A stretch of DNA of 33,233 nt from Bacteroidales bacterium M2 (GTDB lineage: Bacteria > Bacteroidota > Bacteroidia > Bacteroidales > Muribaculaceae): positions 1 to 33,233 of the forward strand of contig LUJM01000061.1 in NCBI GenBank assembly GCA_001689415.1, given 5' to 3'. A program made the translations under genes and the position numbers. The number at the start of each line of letters is the position of its first letter. Within the stretch, counting starts at the first letter, position 1. Under the pieces are notes generated by a model, which saw only the letters and a program-made list of their open reading frames with translations, did not search any database and was not told the origin of the DNA. This document shows positions 24,903 to 32,903 of the stretch, one piece after another.

Positions 24903-25180
24903 TTCTTACGTCGGAACAGTGGCGCTGCCATTCTGAATAGGCGGAAAGCTAAAAATGCATATTCGGCAACCGAGAAAGCCCCGGCGACACGCGACAGCAG
25001 CGACGAACGACCGCCTACGAGAGGCATCTTCTGCTTGTAGGAGCTGATTTCGGCGCTGAGTTTGAACTTTTGTATTTCCATTCGCGCCTGCACAAGTGCT
25101 CGACGCATACGTATCTGGTCGAGAGTAAGTCCCGACCATTGTACGTCCTCTTCCTTAGGATACGGGGGTAGATTGATCAT
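24899..25180 (-). CDS. Conserved small Bacteroidales protein
   Basis: A 93-residue basic protein starting MINLPPYPKEEDVQW, with a helical middle (LDQIRMRRALVQARMEIQKF) and a weakly hydrophobic C-terminal helix before the basic end FRRKK. The start at 25180 lies inside the end of the holin-like gene; the longer frame to 25249 overlaps that gene further and lacks support. It overlaps the TPM gene by 4 nt. I do not know its function; its place in this envelope operon suggests a membrane-associated partner. Confidence 0.7.
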   Translation of the reverse strand: MINLPPYPKEEDVQWSGLTLDQIRMRRALVQARMEIQKFKLSAEISSYKQKMPLVGGRSSLLSRVAGAFSVAEYAFLAFRLFRMAAPLFRRKK

Positions 25181-25547
25181 GGTTACTTTCGGTTGTTGCG
25201 GGAGGGTCAAGTAATATGGTACTGAGGAATCTTGCAATCGGATTGACAATCAAAGCTTTGCGACATGCCACAAGCACAATCAGCAAGATGATGTAGAATC
25301 CTGCCACTATGATAAATGACCAAAGCGGGCTCAGCGACGCAGCGAGCGCAATGCCGATAGCAATCGACACAAAAACCATTACCACAGTCAATATTATAGT
25401 CAGCAGCGAGGCAAGCGCTATGGCCGACAACAGCCGCGTGAGCTTCTCGGTCACATTCAAGCGGGCATCCTCGATCAGGAGCTTTACATACTTGCTCACT
25501 ATCCGGCTGATGCCCGAAAAGCCGGTTGGGGTCTCAGTAGGTTCCAT
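25155..25547 (-). CDS. Holin-like (YqjE/Phage_holin_3_6) membrane protein
   Basis: A 130-residue protein with an N-terminal amphipathic region (ISRIVSKYVKLLIEDARLNV) and two strong hydrophobic segments (about 39-65 and 72-95), matching the phage-holin-3_6/YqjE family. In cellular chromosomes these proteins typically sit in stress or envelope operons and are not phage genes. No phage genes are nearby. The start at MEPTETPTGF is preferred to the upstream Met, which adds an unrelated extension. It overlaps the following small gene by 26 nt. Confidence 0.8.
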   Translation of the reverse strand: MEPTETPTGFSGISRIVSKYVKLLIEDARLNVTEKLTRLLSAIALASLLTIILTVVMVFVSIAIGIALAASLSPLWSFIIVAGFYIILLIVLVACRKALIVNPIARFLSTILLDPPATTESNHDQSTPVS

Positions 25548-25666
25548 AATGTGAATAGCGGTTATGGTTCGAAGTATATAGCGAAACTCCAAACCCCGGA
25601 TTACATATTCTACCTCAAGGCGTTATGACCAATCCTGCCACAACCGCCCGAGGATATTCTTTTGAT

Positions 25667-25708
25667 TCCCGGTATAAACCGGGATACTCCGGCTCTTGCC
25701 GGAGTATC
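25667..25708 (-). terminator. Tandem hairpins after the first YtxH gene
   Basis: Two adjacent perfect hairpins follow the YtxH stop on the minus strand: an 11-bp stem GATACTCCGGC/GCCGGAGTATC (25683-25693/25698-25708) and a 7-bp stem TCCCGGT/ACCGGGA (25667-25673/25678-25684). The two share the bases at 25683-25684. They probably end the YtxH transcript or separate it from the holin gene. Confidence 0.6.
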
Positions 25709-25711
25709 TTG

Positions 25712-25906
25712 TTATTTCTTAGCTTCCTCTACCTCCGAGGCAATCATCTCTACCAGTTCGTCAACATCTTCAACTGCGATGATACCTTTCTTTTGGAGGA
25801 TGAGTTTGATGCGCTCGCGCAGTTCCTCTCCGGTGGTGGGGGTAAGCAGGGCGGTAACGGCTGCGCCGACAGCTGCGCCGAGCACAAATGTCATTAATCC
25901 TTTCAT
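25712..25906 (-). CDS. YtxH family small membrane protein
   Basis: A 64-residue protein with an N-terminal glycine-rich hydrophobic segment (FVLGAAVGAAVTALLTP) followed by a charged helix (EELRERIKLIL, then VDELVEMIASEVEEAKK). This is the YtxH pattern, found in general-stress proteins of many bacteria; the biochemical role is unknown. It is a paralogue of the protein encoded at 26051-26254, which shares the MKG start, the Gly/Ala membrane segment and the acidic C-terminal helix. Confidence 0.82.
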   Translation of the reverse strand: MKGLMTFVLGAAVGAAVTALLTPTTGEELRERIKLILQKKGIIAVEDVDELVEMIASEVEEAKK

Positions 25907-26050
25907 AGTAGTGTGTTGTATGCTTTAGGGTTATGCCTATAGGGTTCTCGATCGAGGAAAACAGCCCGCTTGCATACGATGTCTATCTTCCGCGGCCTCA
26001 AACCCTTACCAGGCAGTTTGGCAAGTCACAACTTGCTATACTTAATAGAT

Positions 26051-26254
26051 TTATTTTACTTCTTTGATCTCTTCAGCGATCTGGTCGGCCAAGCTCTCGA
26101 GGTCTCCCTCTTTGATGCCGGGCACATGGCTGCGGATATATGAGCGAATTGCGGCACGTGTGTCGCTACCTTTCTGGGGGGCAAGAAGCAGGGCGGTTGC
26201 TGCGCCTACGAGGGCGCCACCGATTGCGGCGATGATAACGGGTAATCCTTTCAT
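26051..26254 (-). CDS. YtxH family small membrane protein (second copy)
   Basis: A 67-residue protein: MKGLPVIIAAIGGALVGAAT, then TALLLAPQKGSDTRA, and an acidic C-terminal helix ending EEIKEVK. The LLLAP-K/T-G-D/E-R segment is the YtxH signature. It precedes the other YtxH gene by 144 nt with no gene between. It has its own promoter (26302-26334), divergent from the MazG-like gene. Confidence 0.83.
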   Translation of the reverse strand: MKGLPVIIAAIGGALVGAATALLLAPQKGSDTRAAIRSYIRSHVPGIKEGDLESLADQIAEEIKEVK

Positions 26255-26301
26255 TGTTGTTATATTTTTGGTTTGTTAGTAGTTTTCTTTCTTAAAACAT
26301 A

Positions 26302-26370
26302 CAAAGGTAACAAAAAGTTTCGGACTCCGGCAAACAAATTTGCCGTTATCGTGGATTTTCCTTATTTTTG
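26302..26370. promoter_or_regulatory. Compact divergent promoters, YtxH and MazG-like genes
   Basis: Minus strand: TACCTTTG (26309-26302) with TTTG (26334-26331), 21-bp spacer. Plus strand: TTTG (26339-26342), 20-bp spacer, TATTTTTG (26363-26370). The two -33 boxes are only four bases apart. The plus transcript should begin about 26376-26378, almost on the ATG at 26379, so it may be nearly leaderless. Confidence 0.7.
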
Positions 26371-26378
26371 CAATTGAT

Positions 26379-26729
26379 ATGACTCATACAGACACCGACA
26401 TAGGGCTGCGTCAGGCGCAGGCTGTCGTAGACCGCTGGATCACTTCGGTCGGGGTACGATATTTCTCGCCGTTGACAAACATGGCAATCCTTGCCGAAGA
26501 AACCGGCGAGGTTGCGCGTGTTATTGCTCGTACCGACGGAGAGCAATCGCCTAAAGAGGGCGAAAAGCTCGACTTGGCCGACGAACTCGCCGACCTGCTG
26601 TGGGTTACAATGGCGATTGCAAACCAGCACGGAATAGACCTCGCGGATGCTTTTGCCAACAATATCAATAAGAAAAACGTTAGAGACTTCGAGAGGCATC
26701 TCCTCAACCCGAAACTCAAACATAACTAA
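26379..26729 (+). CDS. MazG-like nucleotide pyrophosphohydrolase
   Basis: A 116-residue all-alpha NTP pyrophosphohydrolase of the MazG-like family, removing pyrophosphate from (possibly damaged) nucleoside triphosphates. The metal-binding signature is clear: EETGE (40-44) and DELADLL (68-74), giving ExxE and ExxD. It is a short single-domain version, not full-length MazG. The start at MTHTDTD directly follows a complete promoter. It lies 17 nt before deoC and probably shares its transcript, so both act on nucleotide pools. Confidence 0.88.
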   Translation: MTHTDTDIGLRQAQAVVDRWITSVGVRYFSPLTNMAILAEETGEVARVIARTDGEQSPKEGEKLDLADELADLLWVTMAIANQHGIDLADAFANNINKKNVRDFERHLLNPKLKHN

Positions 26730-26746
26730 CTAAACATCTTACAACT

Positions 26747-27646
26747 ATGGCAGACACACCATTCGAAGACAAATACACCCAGGTTATCAGCGCCAGCAAA
26801 GTAGGCGAAGACGATGCTGCAGTTGACACAGCCGTAAAAAAAATACTCGACGAGCATTTCGACGAGAACAATAATAAGGAGGTATACAAATTCCTGTTCA
26901 ACACTATCGACCTCACCACCCTCAAAGCAACCGATACCCCCAGCTCTGTGGCCCGCTTCACCGAGGCGGTCAACGACTTCGAGGAGCAGTTCCCCTCGCT
27001 GCCAAATGTTGCAGCAATATGCGTATACCCCAACTTCGCATCTGTAGTTCGCACCGTGCTCGAGGTTACAGGCGTGCGTATCGCATGCGTTTCGGGAGCA
27101 TTCCCCTCGTGCCAGTCGTTCCAAGAAGTCAAGATTGCCGAGACAGCGCTCGCTGTGGCTAACGGTGCCGACGAAATCGACATCGTGCTCAATGTAGGCG
27201 ACTTCCTCGACGCTGACTACGAAAGTGTATGCGACGAAATCGAAGAGCAGAAAGAAGTCACTCGCGACGGCCGACTCAAAGTCATCCTCGAAACAGGAGC
27301 TCTCAAGACCGCTCGCAATATCAAGAAAGCATCAATACTGAGCCTCTACAGCGGTGCCGACTTCCTTAAGACTTCGACCGGCAAGGAATTCCCCGGTGCA
27401 AGCCTCGAGGCAGCATACACTATGATGCTATGTATCAAGGAATACTACGAAAAGACCGGCCGAATGGTTGGTTTCAAGGCTGCCGGAGGTGTTTCTACCG
27501 CCGAAGATGCTGTTAAATACTACACCCTTGCTAAAGAAATCCTTGGCGAGCAGTGGCTCAACAACGATTACTTCCGCCTCGGGGCATCACGCCTGGCAAA
27601 CAACCTGCTATCGGCTATCGTAGGTTACGAAGTAAACCACTTTTAA
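26747..27646 (+). CDS. deoC: Deoxyribose-phosphate aldolase
   Basis: A 299-residue class I aldolase that cleaves 2-deoxyribose-5-phosphate to glyceraldehyde-3-phosphate and acetaldehyde in deoxynucleoside catabolism. Key features are the Asp of EIDIVLNVGDF (about 144-154), the Schiff-base lysine of GADFLKTSTGKEFPG (about 204-218), and the second lysine of GFKAAGGV (about 243-250). It is longer than the E. coli enzyme (259) by an N-terminal extension, as usual in Bacteroidales. A strong terminator follows. Confidence 0.96.
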   Translation: MADTPFEDKYTQVISASKVGEDDAAVDTAVKKILDEHFDENNNKEVYKFLFNTIDLTTLKATDTPSSVARFTEAVNDFEEQFPSLPNVAAICVYPNFASVVRTVLEVTGVRIACVSGAFPSCQSFQEVKIAETALAVANGADEIDIVLNVGDFLDADYESVCDEIEEQKEVTRDGRLKVILETGALKTARNIKKASILSLYSGADFLKTSTGKEFPGASLEAAYTMMLCIKEYYEKTGRMVGFKAAGGVSTAEDAVKYYTLAKEILGEQWLNNDYFRLGASRLANNLLSAIVGYEVNHF

Positions 27647-27652
27647 TTAATA

Positions 27653-27685
27653 CGATGCCGTAGGGGACAGTCCCCTACGGCATCG
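27653..27685 (+). terminator. Terminator after deoC
   Basis: A perfect 15-bp stem (27653-27667 CGATGCCGTAGGGGA with 27671-27685) with a 3-nt loop, followed by an AT-rich stretch, begins 6 nt after the deoC stop. This is a very stable hairpin and a likely end of the MazG-deoC transcript. Confidence 0.8.
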
Positions 27686-27733
27686 ATTTAAATATTATAA
27701 AACCACACCTCACTCCAATTTTTTATCGCAGCA

Positions 27734-28345
27734 ATGAAAGTATGGATTTATCTCGACGGGCGTCAGAAAGGGCCTTTCGAAATGGAAGACCTGGTTTCGA
27801 AAGCCGGTTTTGACCAAAACACCCGCGTATGGTTCGAAGGACTCCCCAAATGGTATCCTGCAGGAAGCCTTGAGCAACTCGCCCCTCTGTTCGACGGAAC
27901 TATCAAACCTACCGACAGCGAGAATGCTCCACAAGCCGTAGAGGAAAATACCGAAGAACGCCACAGCGAGACCGATACCGACGATCAGACCGCACAGACC
28001 GTGCAAGAGGCCAACGAGCAGGAAGAACCTTCCCTCCAACAAAGTGAATACCCGGCCCAAGACAATCAGCCCAGGTGGGCGCCCGGACGGGTATATCGCC
28101 CCGCACAGCAACTTGCCGAGCCTTGTCCGCCCTCATATCTGGGTTGGTCGATATTCCTTATGATTTGCTGCTGCTCTCCCCTGAGCCTCGGCGCACTTGT
28201 TGCTTCAATCCTCGTTTCAAGTTACTATAGCTCAGGCAATCTCGACAAATCGAAGAAGGCTTCGGAATGGGCCGCATGGCTTATTATGCTATCATTCGCC
28301 CTCGGCATGATACCTTCGATGTTTGTCAGCGCCTTAATGGGCTGA
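27734..28345 (+). CDS. GYF_2 / CD225 (dispanin) domain protein
   Basis: A 203-residue protein with an N-terminal GYF_2 domain (about 1-52: VWIYLDGRQKGPF, then VWFEGLPKWYPAG), a Gln/Glu-rich linker (about 60-120) and a C-terminal CD225/dispanin module with two membrane segments (about 135-160 and 180-202). The CD225 module reads YLGWSIFLMICCCSPLSLGA, then KKASEWAAWL. The GYF part could bind proline-rich peptides at the membrane. The function in Bacteroidetes is unknown. Its stop and the next gene's start share a base (TGATG). Confidence 0.85.
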   Translation: MKVWIYLDGRQKGPFEMEDLVSKAGFDQNTRVWFEGLPKWYPAGSLEQLAPLFDGTIKPTDSENAPQAVEENTEERHSETDTDDQTAQTVQEANEQEEPSLQQSEYPAQDNQPRWAPGRVYRPAQQLAEPCPPSYLGWSIFLMICCCSPLSLGALVASILVSSYYSSGNLDKSKKASEWAAWLIMLSFALGMIPSMFVSALMG

Positions 28346-28731
28346 TGAAGGCTCCCGGTGCACACCACCGCTTGGCAACGATAGCGGCAGCTGCGGCCGT
28401 TATCGCCATTATAGTAGCGGGCATATGGTATTACTACACCACTGACCCCTCTACCGGTGGACTGAAATGCACATTCAAACTCCTTACCGGCTACGACTGC
28501 CCCGGTTGCGGAAGCCAGAGGGCTCTCCACGCATTGCTCCATGGCGAATTTGCCAAAGCCTGGAACTTCAACCCCATGGTGTTTTTCGCCGTGCCTTTGG
28601 CTTTATATTACCTTATCGTCGAGGCCGGTCGCAAGCGCTGGCCAAGGCTGCATGCCGCATCGATAAGGCCGCTTATTATTGTTGCGATATTTATAGGTAT
28701 CGTGGCTTATTGGATAATACGCAATCTGTAA
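28345..28731 (+). CDS. DUF2752 family membrane protein
   Basis: A 128-residue protein with three hydrophobic segments and the DUF2752 signature CPGCGSQRA (52-60), followed by WNFNPMVFF. The Cys pair might bind metal or form a disulphide; nothing more is established. The start at MKAPGAHH is chosen because it overlaps the preceding stop (TGATG), implying translational coupling. An in-frame upstream Met would overlap the CD225 gene by about 80 nt. The pairing with a CD225 protein recurs in Bacteroidetes as far as I recall. Confidence 0.85.
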   Translation: MKAPGAHHRLATIAAAAAVIAIIVAGIWYYYTTDPSTGGLKCTFKLLTGYDCPGCGSQRALHALLHGEFAKAWNFNPMVFFAVPLALYYLIVEAGRKRWPRLHAASIRPLIIVAIFIGIVAYWIIRNL

Positions 28732-28797
28732 CAACGCTCTAACTTTTAAACCACGGACGGCAGCCAACATCAGTAAATGCCGGACGACTACGATATT

Positions 28798-31533
28798 ATG
28801 GAAGAGAAAAAATTGTTTTTGCTCGATGCCTATGCACTGATATACAGGGCATACTATGCCCTGCTGCGATCTCCGAGAGTAAACTCGGCAGGCTTCAACA
28901 CTTCGGCGATTTTCGGATTTGTGAATACTCTCGACGATTTGCTCAAAAAAGAGAATCCCGGCTATATAGCCGTGTGCTTCGACCCTGCTCACGGGCATAC
29001 CTTCCGCCACGAAAAATATCCCGAATACAAGGCCGGGCGTGACAAGCAACCCGAAGACATTACCCTGGCAATTCCATATATCAAATCAATTCTTAAAGCA
29101 TACCGTATACCGGTAGTGGAAATCGACGGCTACGAGGCCGACGACGTTATAGGCACTCTTTCGAGAAAAGCCGACAACGAGGGGTTCACAACCTACATGA
29201 TGACTCCCGACAAAGACTACGGACAGTTGGTATCAGACTCCGTGTTTATGTACCGCCCCGCAATAAAAGGCCAGGGATTCGAAATTCGCGGGCCGCAACA
29301 GGTTTGCGAGCGCTACGGTATCTCATCCCCTCGACAGGTAATCGACCTGCTTGCCCTCGAGGGCGACTCGTCCGACAATGTGCCCGGCTGCCCCGGCGTA
29401 GGCGAAAAGACCGCGGCAAAACTGATTGCCGAATTCGGGTCGGTAGAAAACCTGCTCGAGAACACCGACAAACTCAAAGGTGCGTTGCAAAAGAAAATTA
29501 TTGAAAACGCCGATATGATACGCATGTCGAAAGACCTTGTAACTATCATCACCGACGTTCCAACCGACATCACACCGGAGTTGCTACGCCGTTGCGAGCC
29601 CGACACCAACGCACTGATTGCCATTTACAAAGAGCTTGAATTCAAATCATTCATAGCCAAACTCACCCCACAGCCCGAGCCAAAGGTGAGCGAGGGCGGA
29701 TTATTCGACCTCATCGAAGACGAAGCCACTGAAAGCCCGGCACAAACCGTAGCTAAATCGCCGGCTTTCGACGCCCGCGAAATCACCGACCCCGCAGAAC
29801 TGAGCTCATTCCTCGACGCTGCAATCCTCGCCGGAGAAGTCGGTATATCTATCAACAGCGTAGGTAACGAAGCCATGACTGCAACTGCCTACGGCATGGC
29901 TTTCGCATACTGTGTCAACGGAGCTGACACGGTTCAGACAGCTTATGTCGATTTTGCCACCGTACCAATGGCCGCAGAGTTGATCAAGCCGTTGCTGACA
30001 TCGTCGGCTGTCACCATATGCGGCGCAGACATCAAGCGCGATATGCTCATTTTAAAACGGCTCGGAATGCCGTTCGGCGGCGCTGCCTGGTTCGACACAG
30101 CCGTTGCTCACTATCTATGCCAGCCCGAGCAAAAGCACGATCTTGCGACCTTGGCAATGAATTATCTCGGCACCAGGACATACGACTACGACAAACCCGG
30201 CGACCGCTCGTCGGCCCCGCTCGACCCGGTAGGAGCAATGTGCCAGACCGCGACACTATGCCTGCAGCTCAAGCCTCTGCTTATCAAGGATGTGGACGAA
30301 CGCGGACAAATGTCTTTACTCGAAAATGTAGAGATGCCTCTCGTGGCCGTGCTTGCCGATATGGAATGGCAAGGCGCTCGAATCGACGTGGCCGAATTGA
30401 ACAAACTCTCTCAACAGCTAACAGCTCGACTGCAAAAGCTTGAAAACCAAGCCTACGAACTCGCCGGACGCAAGTTTAATGTCAGCTCACCCTCGCAGGT
30501 AGGACAAATTCTCTTCGATGAAATGCAGATCGACCCTAAGGCCCGCAAAACCAAAGGCGGTGCTTGGTCAACTGCAGAAGATGTTCTCGAAAAATACGCG
30601 CCTTCGGTGCCTTTGGTGCAGATTATTCTCGATATCAGGGGGCTTAAGAAACTCCTTGCCACATATATCGATGCTCTACCCAAGCTCATCAACCCTGCCA
30701 CAGGTAAGCTGCATACAACTTATAATCAGACAGTAACCGCCACCGGCCGCCTGTCTTCGACCAACCCCAACCTGCAGAACATACCTATCCGCAGCGCCGA
30801 CGGCCGCGACATTCGCCGCGCATTCATCGCCGACCCCGGATGCCTGTTGCTCAGCGCCGACTACTCGCAAATCGAGCTGCGACTCATGGCCGACCTCAGC
30901 GGCGACAGCGGTATGATTGAGGCCTTTATATCGGGGGCCGACATCCACAGAGCTACGGCTGCCAAGATTTATCACGAAAATATCGACGACGTTACCGACA
31001 CTCAGCGACGAAACGCCAAGACCGCCAATTTTGGCATCATATACGGCATTTCGGCATTCGGTCTCAGCGAACGCCTCGGCATACCCCGAAGCGAAGCAAA
31101 AGAACTCATCGAGGGCTACCTCGCCACCTATCCGCGCGTGGCGGAATACATGCAGGAATCTATCGAAAGAGCTCGTAAAGACGGATTTGTAACAACCATA
31201 ATGGGACGTCGCAGGTACCTGCCCGACATCAATTCGCGCAGCAACACCGTGCGCTCATATGCCGAACGAAACGCTATCAACGCCCCCTTGCAAGGGTCGG
31301 CTGCAGATATTATAAAGGTAGCAATGGTGAGAATCGACAGCGAGATTCGGAAACTCAACCTCAAATCGAGGATGATACTCCAGGTACACGACGAATTGAT
31401 ATTCAATGTCGTAGAGGGCGAGCTGGCACAGATGCAGACACTCGTAGTGAAATGCATGGAAGACGCCTACCATGGCCGCGTACCCCTCACCGCCGCCGCC
31501 GGCACCGCCCCCAACTGGCTCGACGCCCACTGA
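28798..31533 (+). CDS. polA: DNA polymerase I
   Basis: A protein of about 911 residues (MEEKKLFLLDAYALIYR; an alternative ATG at 28777 adds seven residues). It fills gaps in repair and removes RNA primers. The N-terminal 5'-nuclease (1-290) has VEIDGYEADDVIGTL and MTPDKDYGQLV. The middle domain (about 320-500) is 3'-exonuclease-like but motif I lacks the usual DxE. The C-terminal polymerase has motif A SADYSQIELR (about 686), motif B KTANFGIIYGIS (about 741) and motif C LQVHDELIF (about 860). It has a normal length for a Bacteroidales Pol I. Proofreading is probably weak or absent. Confidence 0.96.
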   Translation: MEEKKLFLLDAYALIYRAYYALLRSPRVNSAGFNTSAIFGFVNTLDDLLKKENPGYIAVCFDPAHGHTFRHEKYPEYKAGRDKQPEDITLAIPYIKSILKAYRIPVVEIDGYEADDVIGTLSRKADNEGFTTYMMTPDKDYGQLVSDSVFMYRPAIKGQGFEIRGPQQVCERYGISSPRQVIDLLALEGDSSDNVPGCPGVGEKTAAKLIAEFGSVENLLENTDKLKGALQKKIIENADMIRMSKDLVTIITDVPTDITPELLRRCEPDTNALIAIYKELEFKSFIAKLTPQPEPKVSEGGLFDLIEDEATESPAQTVAKSPAFDAREITDPAELSSFLDAAILAGEVGISINSVGNEAMTATAYGMAFAYCVNGADTVQTAYVDFATVPMAAELIKPLLTSSAVTICGADIKRDMLILKRLGMPFGGAAWFDTAVAHYLCQPEQKHDLATLAMNYLGTRTYDYDKPGDRSSAPLDPVGAMCQTATLCLQLKPLLIKDVDERGQMSLLENVEMPLVAVLADMEWQGARIDVAELNKLSQQLTARLQKLENQAYELAGRKFNVSSPSQVGQILFDEMQIDPKARKTKGGAWSTAEDVLEKYAPSVPLVQIILDIRGLKKLLATYIDALPKLINPATGKLHTTYNQTVTATGRLSSTNPNLQNIPIRSADGRDIRRAFIADPGCLLLSADYSQIELRLMADLSGDSGMIEAFISGADIHRATAAKIYHENIDDVTDTQRRNAKTANFGIIYGISAFGLSERLGIPRSEAKELIEGYLATYPRVAEYMQESIERARKDGFVTTIMGRRRYLPDINSRSNTVRSYAERNAINAPLQGSAADIIKVAMVRIDSEIRKLNLKSRMILQVHDELIFNVVEGELAQMQTLVVKCMEDAYHGRVPLTAAAGTAPNWLDAH

Positions 31534-31560
31534 CCCCACCGTTTTACCGGCTAAACTTTA

Positions 31561-31592
31561 TTTGTCGCATACAACATTTTATCGTAACTTTG
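31561..31592 (+). promoter_or_regulatory. Promoter of the AAA ATPase / RloB-like pair
   Basis: TTTG at 31561-31564, a 20-bp spacer and TAACTTTG at 31585-31592: a full Bacteroidetes promoter 22 bp before the ATPase start. The two-gene module thus has its own transcription start, independent of polA. Confidence 0.75.
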
Positions 31593-31613
31593 TAGCACAC
31601 CATACCATTACTT

Positions 31614-32903
31614 ATGATTGTAAGTTTTAAATTCAAAAACTATCGTTCATACCGCGACGAGGCAGAATTTTCCCTGCTGGCACAGCCGTCAGAATATAGC
31701 CAAGGCGCTGTCACTACTATAAAGTTACACGACGGCAGCTCTCTACGCCTGCTTAATTCGGCTGCTATATTTGGCGCTAATGCATCAGGCAAAAGCAGTG
31801 TCATTTATGCCTTAAGTGCATTGTCCGATATGGTCAGGGAATCCCTATCTTACAATCAGGCCCACAATATACCATTGCGTATCCCCTATGGTTTAGACAA
31901 CAAAGGGCATGAGCTATCGACCGATGCGTCTATTGATTTCATCGTCAATGACAAACGATACGAATATTCGCTCTCAATTGACAACAGAGGTATTATCAAC
32001 GAAGAATTGTCTTTGTTCAACAACAATCAATTCGACCTTGTATTTCAGAAATACTTAATCAAAGACGGTGAATTTGGGCTTAAATTAGGCCCGGGGTGGC
32101 TATCTTCCACTATCGAAATCAACGATTTGATGCTTCTCAACAATCAGCTGCTTTTATCGTGGATGGCTACCAAAGAAGCTAATGGGCTGCAGGATGTTTC
32201 TCTCTATCTGGCAAACCTGATGATTCAGACACCCGAAAACATGCTGTATGGCGGGGCGCAGTTGAGCAAGATAGCCGAGGAATTTTTCGACGGATGTAAG
32301 TCCCCGCTTTACCGACGATTCACCAAACTGATGCAGATTGCCGACCTTGGTATTTCCGACGCCCTTTTCCGCCGCCACGACGACAGCGACTTCAGCTTCC
32401 CCACATCGGTTCCGCCCGAAACTCAAAAATCTTTTATAGAGGAAAATCGCTGGGAATTCAACCTTATCCATAAAATGGACAACAACAAAGACCGGTGTCT
32501 ATTACCGCTTTCACTTGAATCGGAAGGCACCAAAGCCTTGTTCAAGATTGCCCCATATATATTGTATGCATTGGATAGCGGTAAATTCCTTGCTTACGAT
32601 GAAATAAGCACGGCAATACACCCTTCGCTTTTCAGGTTTTTAGTAAACCTATTTCACAATCCAAAATCCAATCCAAAAGGGGCGCAGCTGGTATTTACTA
32701 CTCACGACGCATCGGTTGCCGACCACAACACTATGCGTGCCGACCAGATTTGGTTTGCCGAAAAGACCAACGGCAACTCCGAACTTTTTTCCGCACAGGA
32801 TTTCGAAGATGTTTCTATCAACGTTCCCTTCGAAAAATGGTATCGTTCGGGTCGTTTCGGCGCCCTGCCGAAATTCGGTTCTATTGATTATATCTTTGAC
32901 TAA
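31614..32903 (+). CDS. AAA ATPase of the RloA/AbiLi-like type
   Basis: A 429-residue ABC/SMC-like AAA ATPase (AAA_15/AAA_21 class). It opens with MIVSFKFKNYRSYRDEAEFS, the typical start of this class, followed by Walker A GANASGKS (54-61). Near residues 325-340 the Walker B region LAYDEISTAIHPSLF appears, and VFTTHDASVAD (about 359-369) gives the switch His. Such ATPases act with a nuclease-like partner in phage defence. The partner here is RloB-like and starts one base after this stop, so the pair is probably one functional unit. The C-terminal FGALPKFG ending is typical of these defence ATPases. Confidence 0.85.
   Translation: MIVSFKFKNYRSYRDEAEFSLLAQPSEYSQGAVTTIKLHDGSSLRLLNSAAIFGANASGKSSVIYALSALSDMVRESLSYNQAHNIPLRIPYGLDNKGHELSTDASIDFIVNDKRYEYSLSIDNRGIINEELSLFNNNQFDLVFQKYLIKDGEFGLKLGPGWLSSTIEINDLMLLNNQLLLSWMATKEANGLQDVSLYLANLMIQTPENMLYGGAQLSKIAEEFFDGCKSPLYRRFTKLMQIADLGISDALFRRHDDSDFSFPTSVPPETQKSFIEENRWEFNLIHKMDNNKDRCLLPLSLESEGTKALFKIAPYILYALDSGKFLAYDEISTAIHPSLFRFLVNLFHNPKSNPKGAQLVFTTHDASVADHNTMRADQIWFAEKTNGNSELFSAQDFEDVSINVPFEKWYRSGRFGALPKFGSIDYIFD

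Noticed and set aside
25155..25547. Holin-like gene considered as evidence for a prophage
   Set aside because: No other phage genes are nearby, and this family is common in cellular envelope operons.
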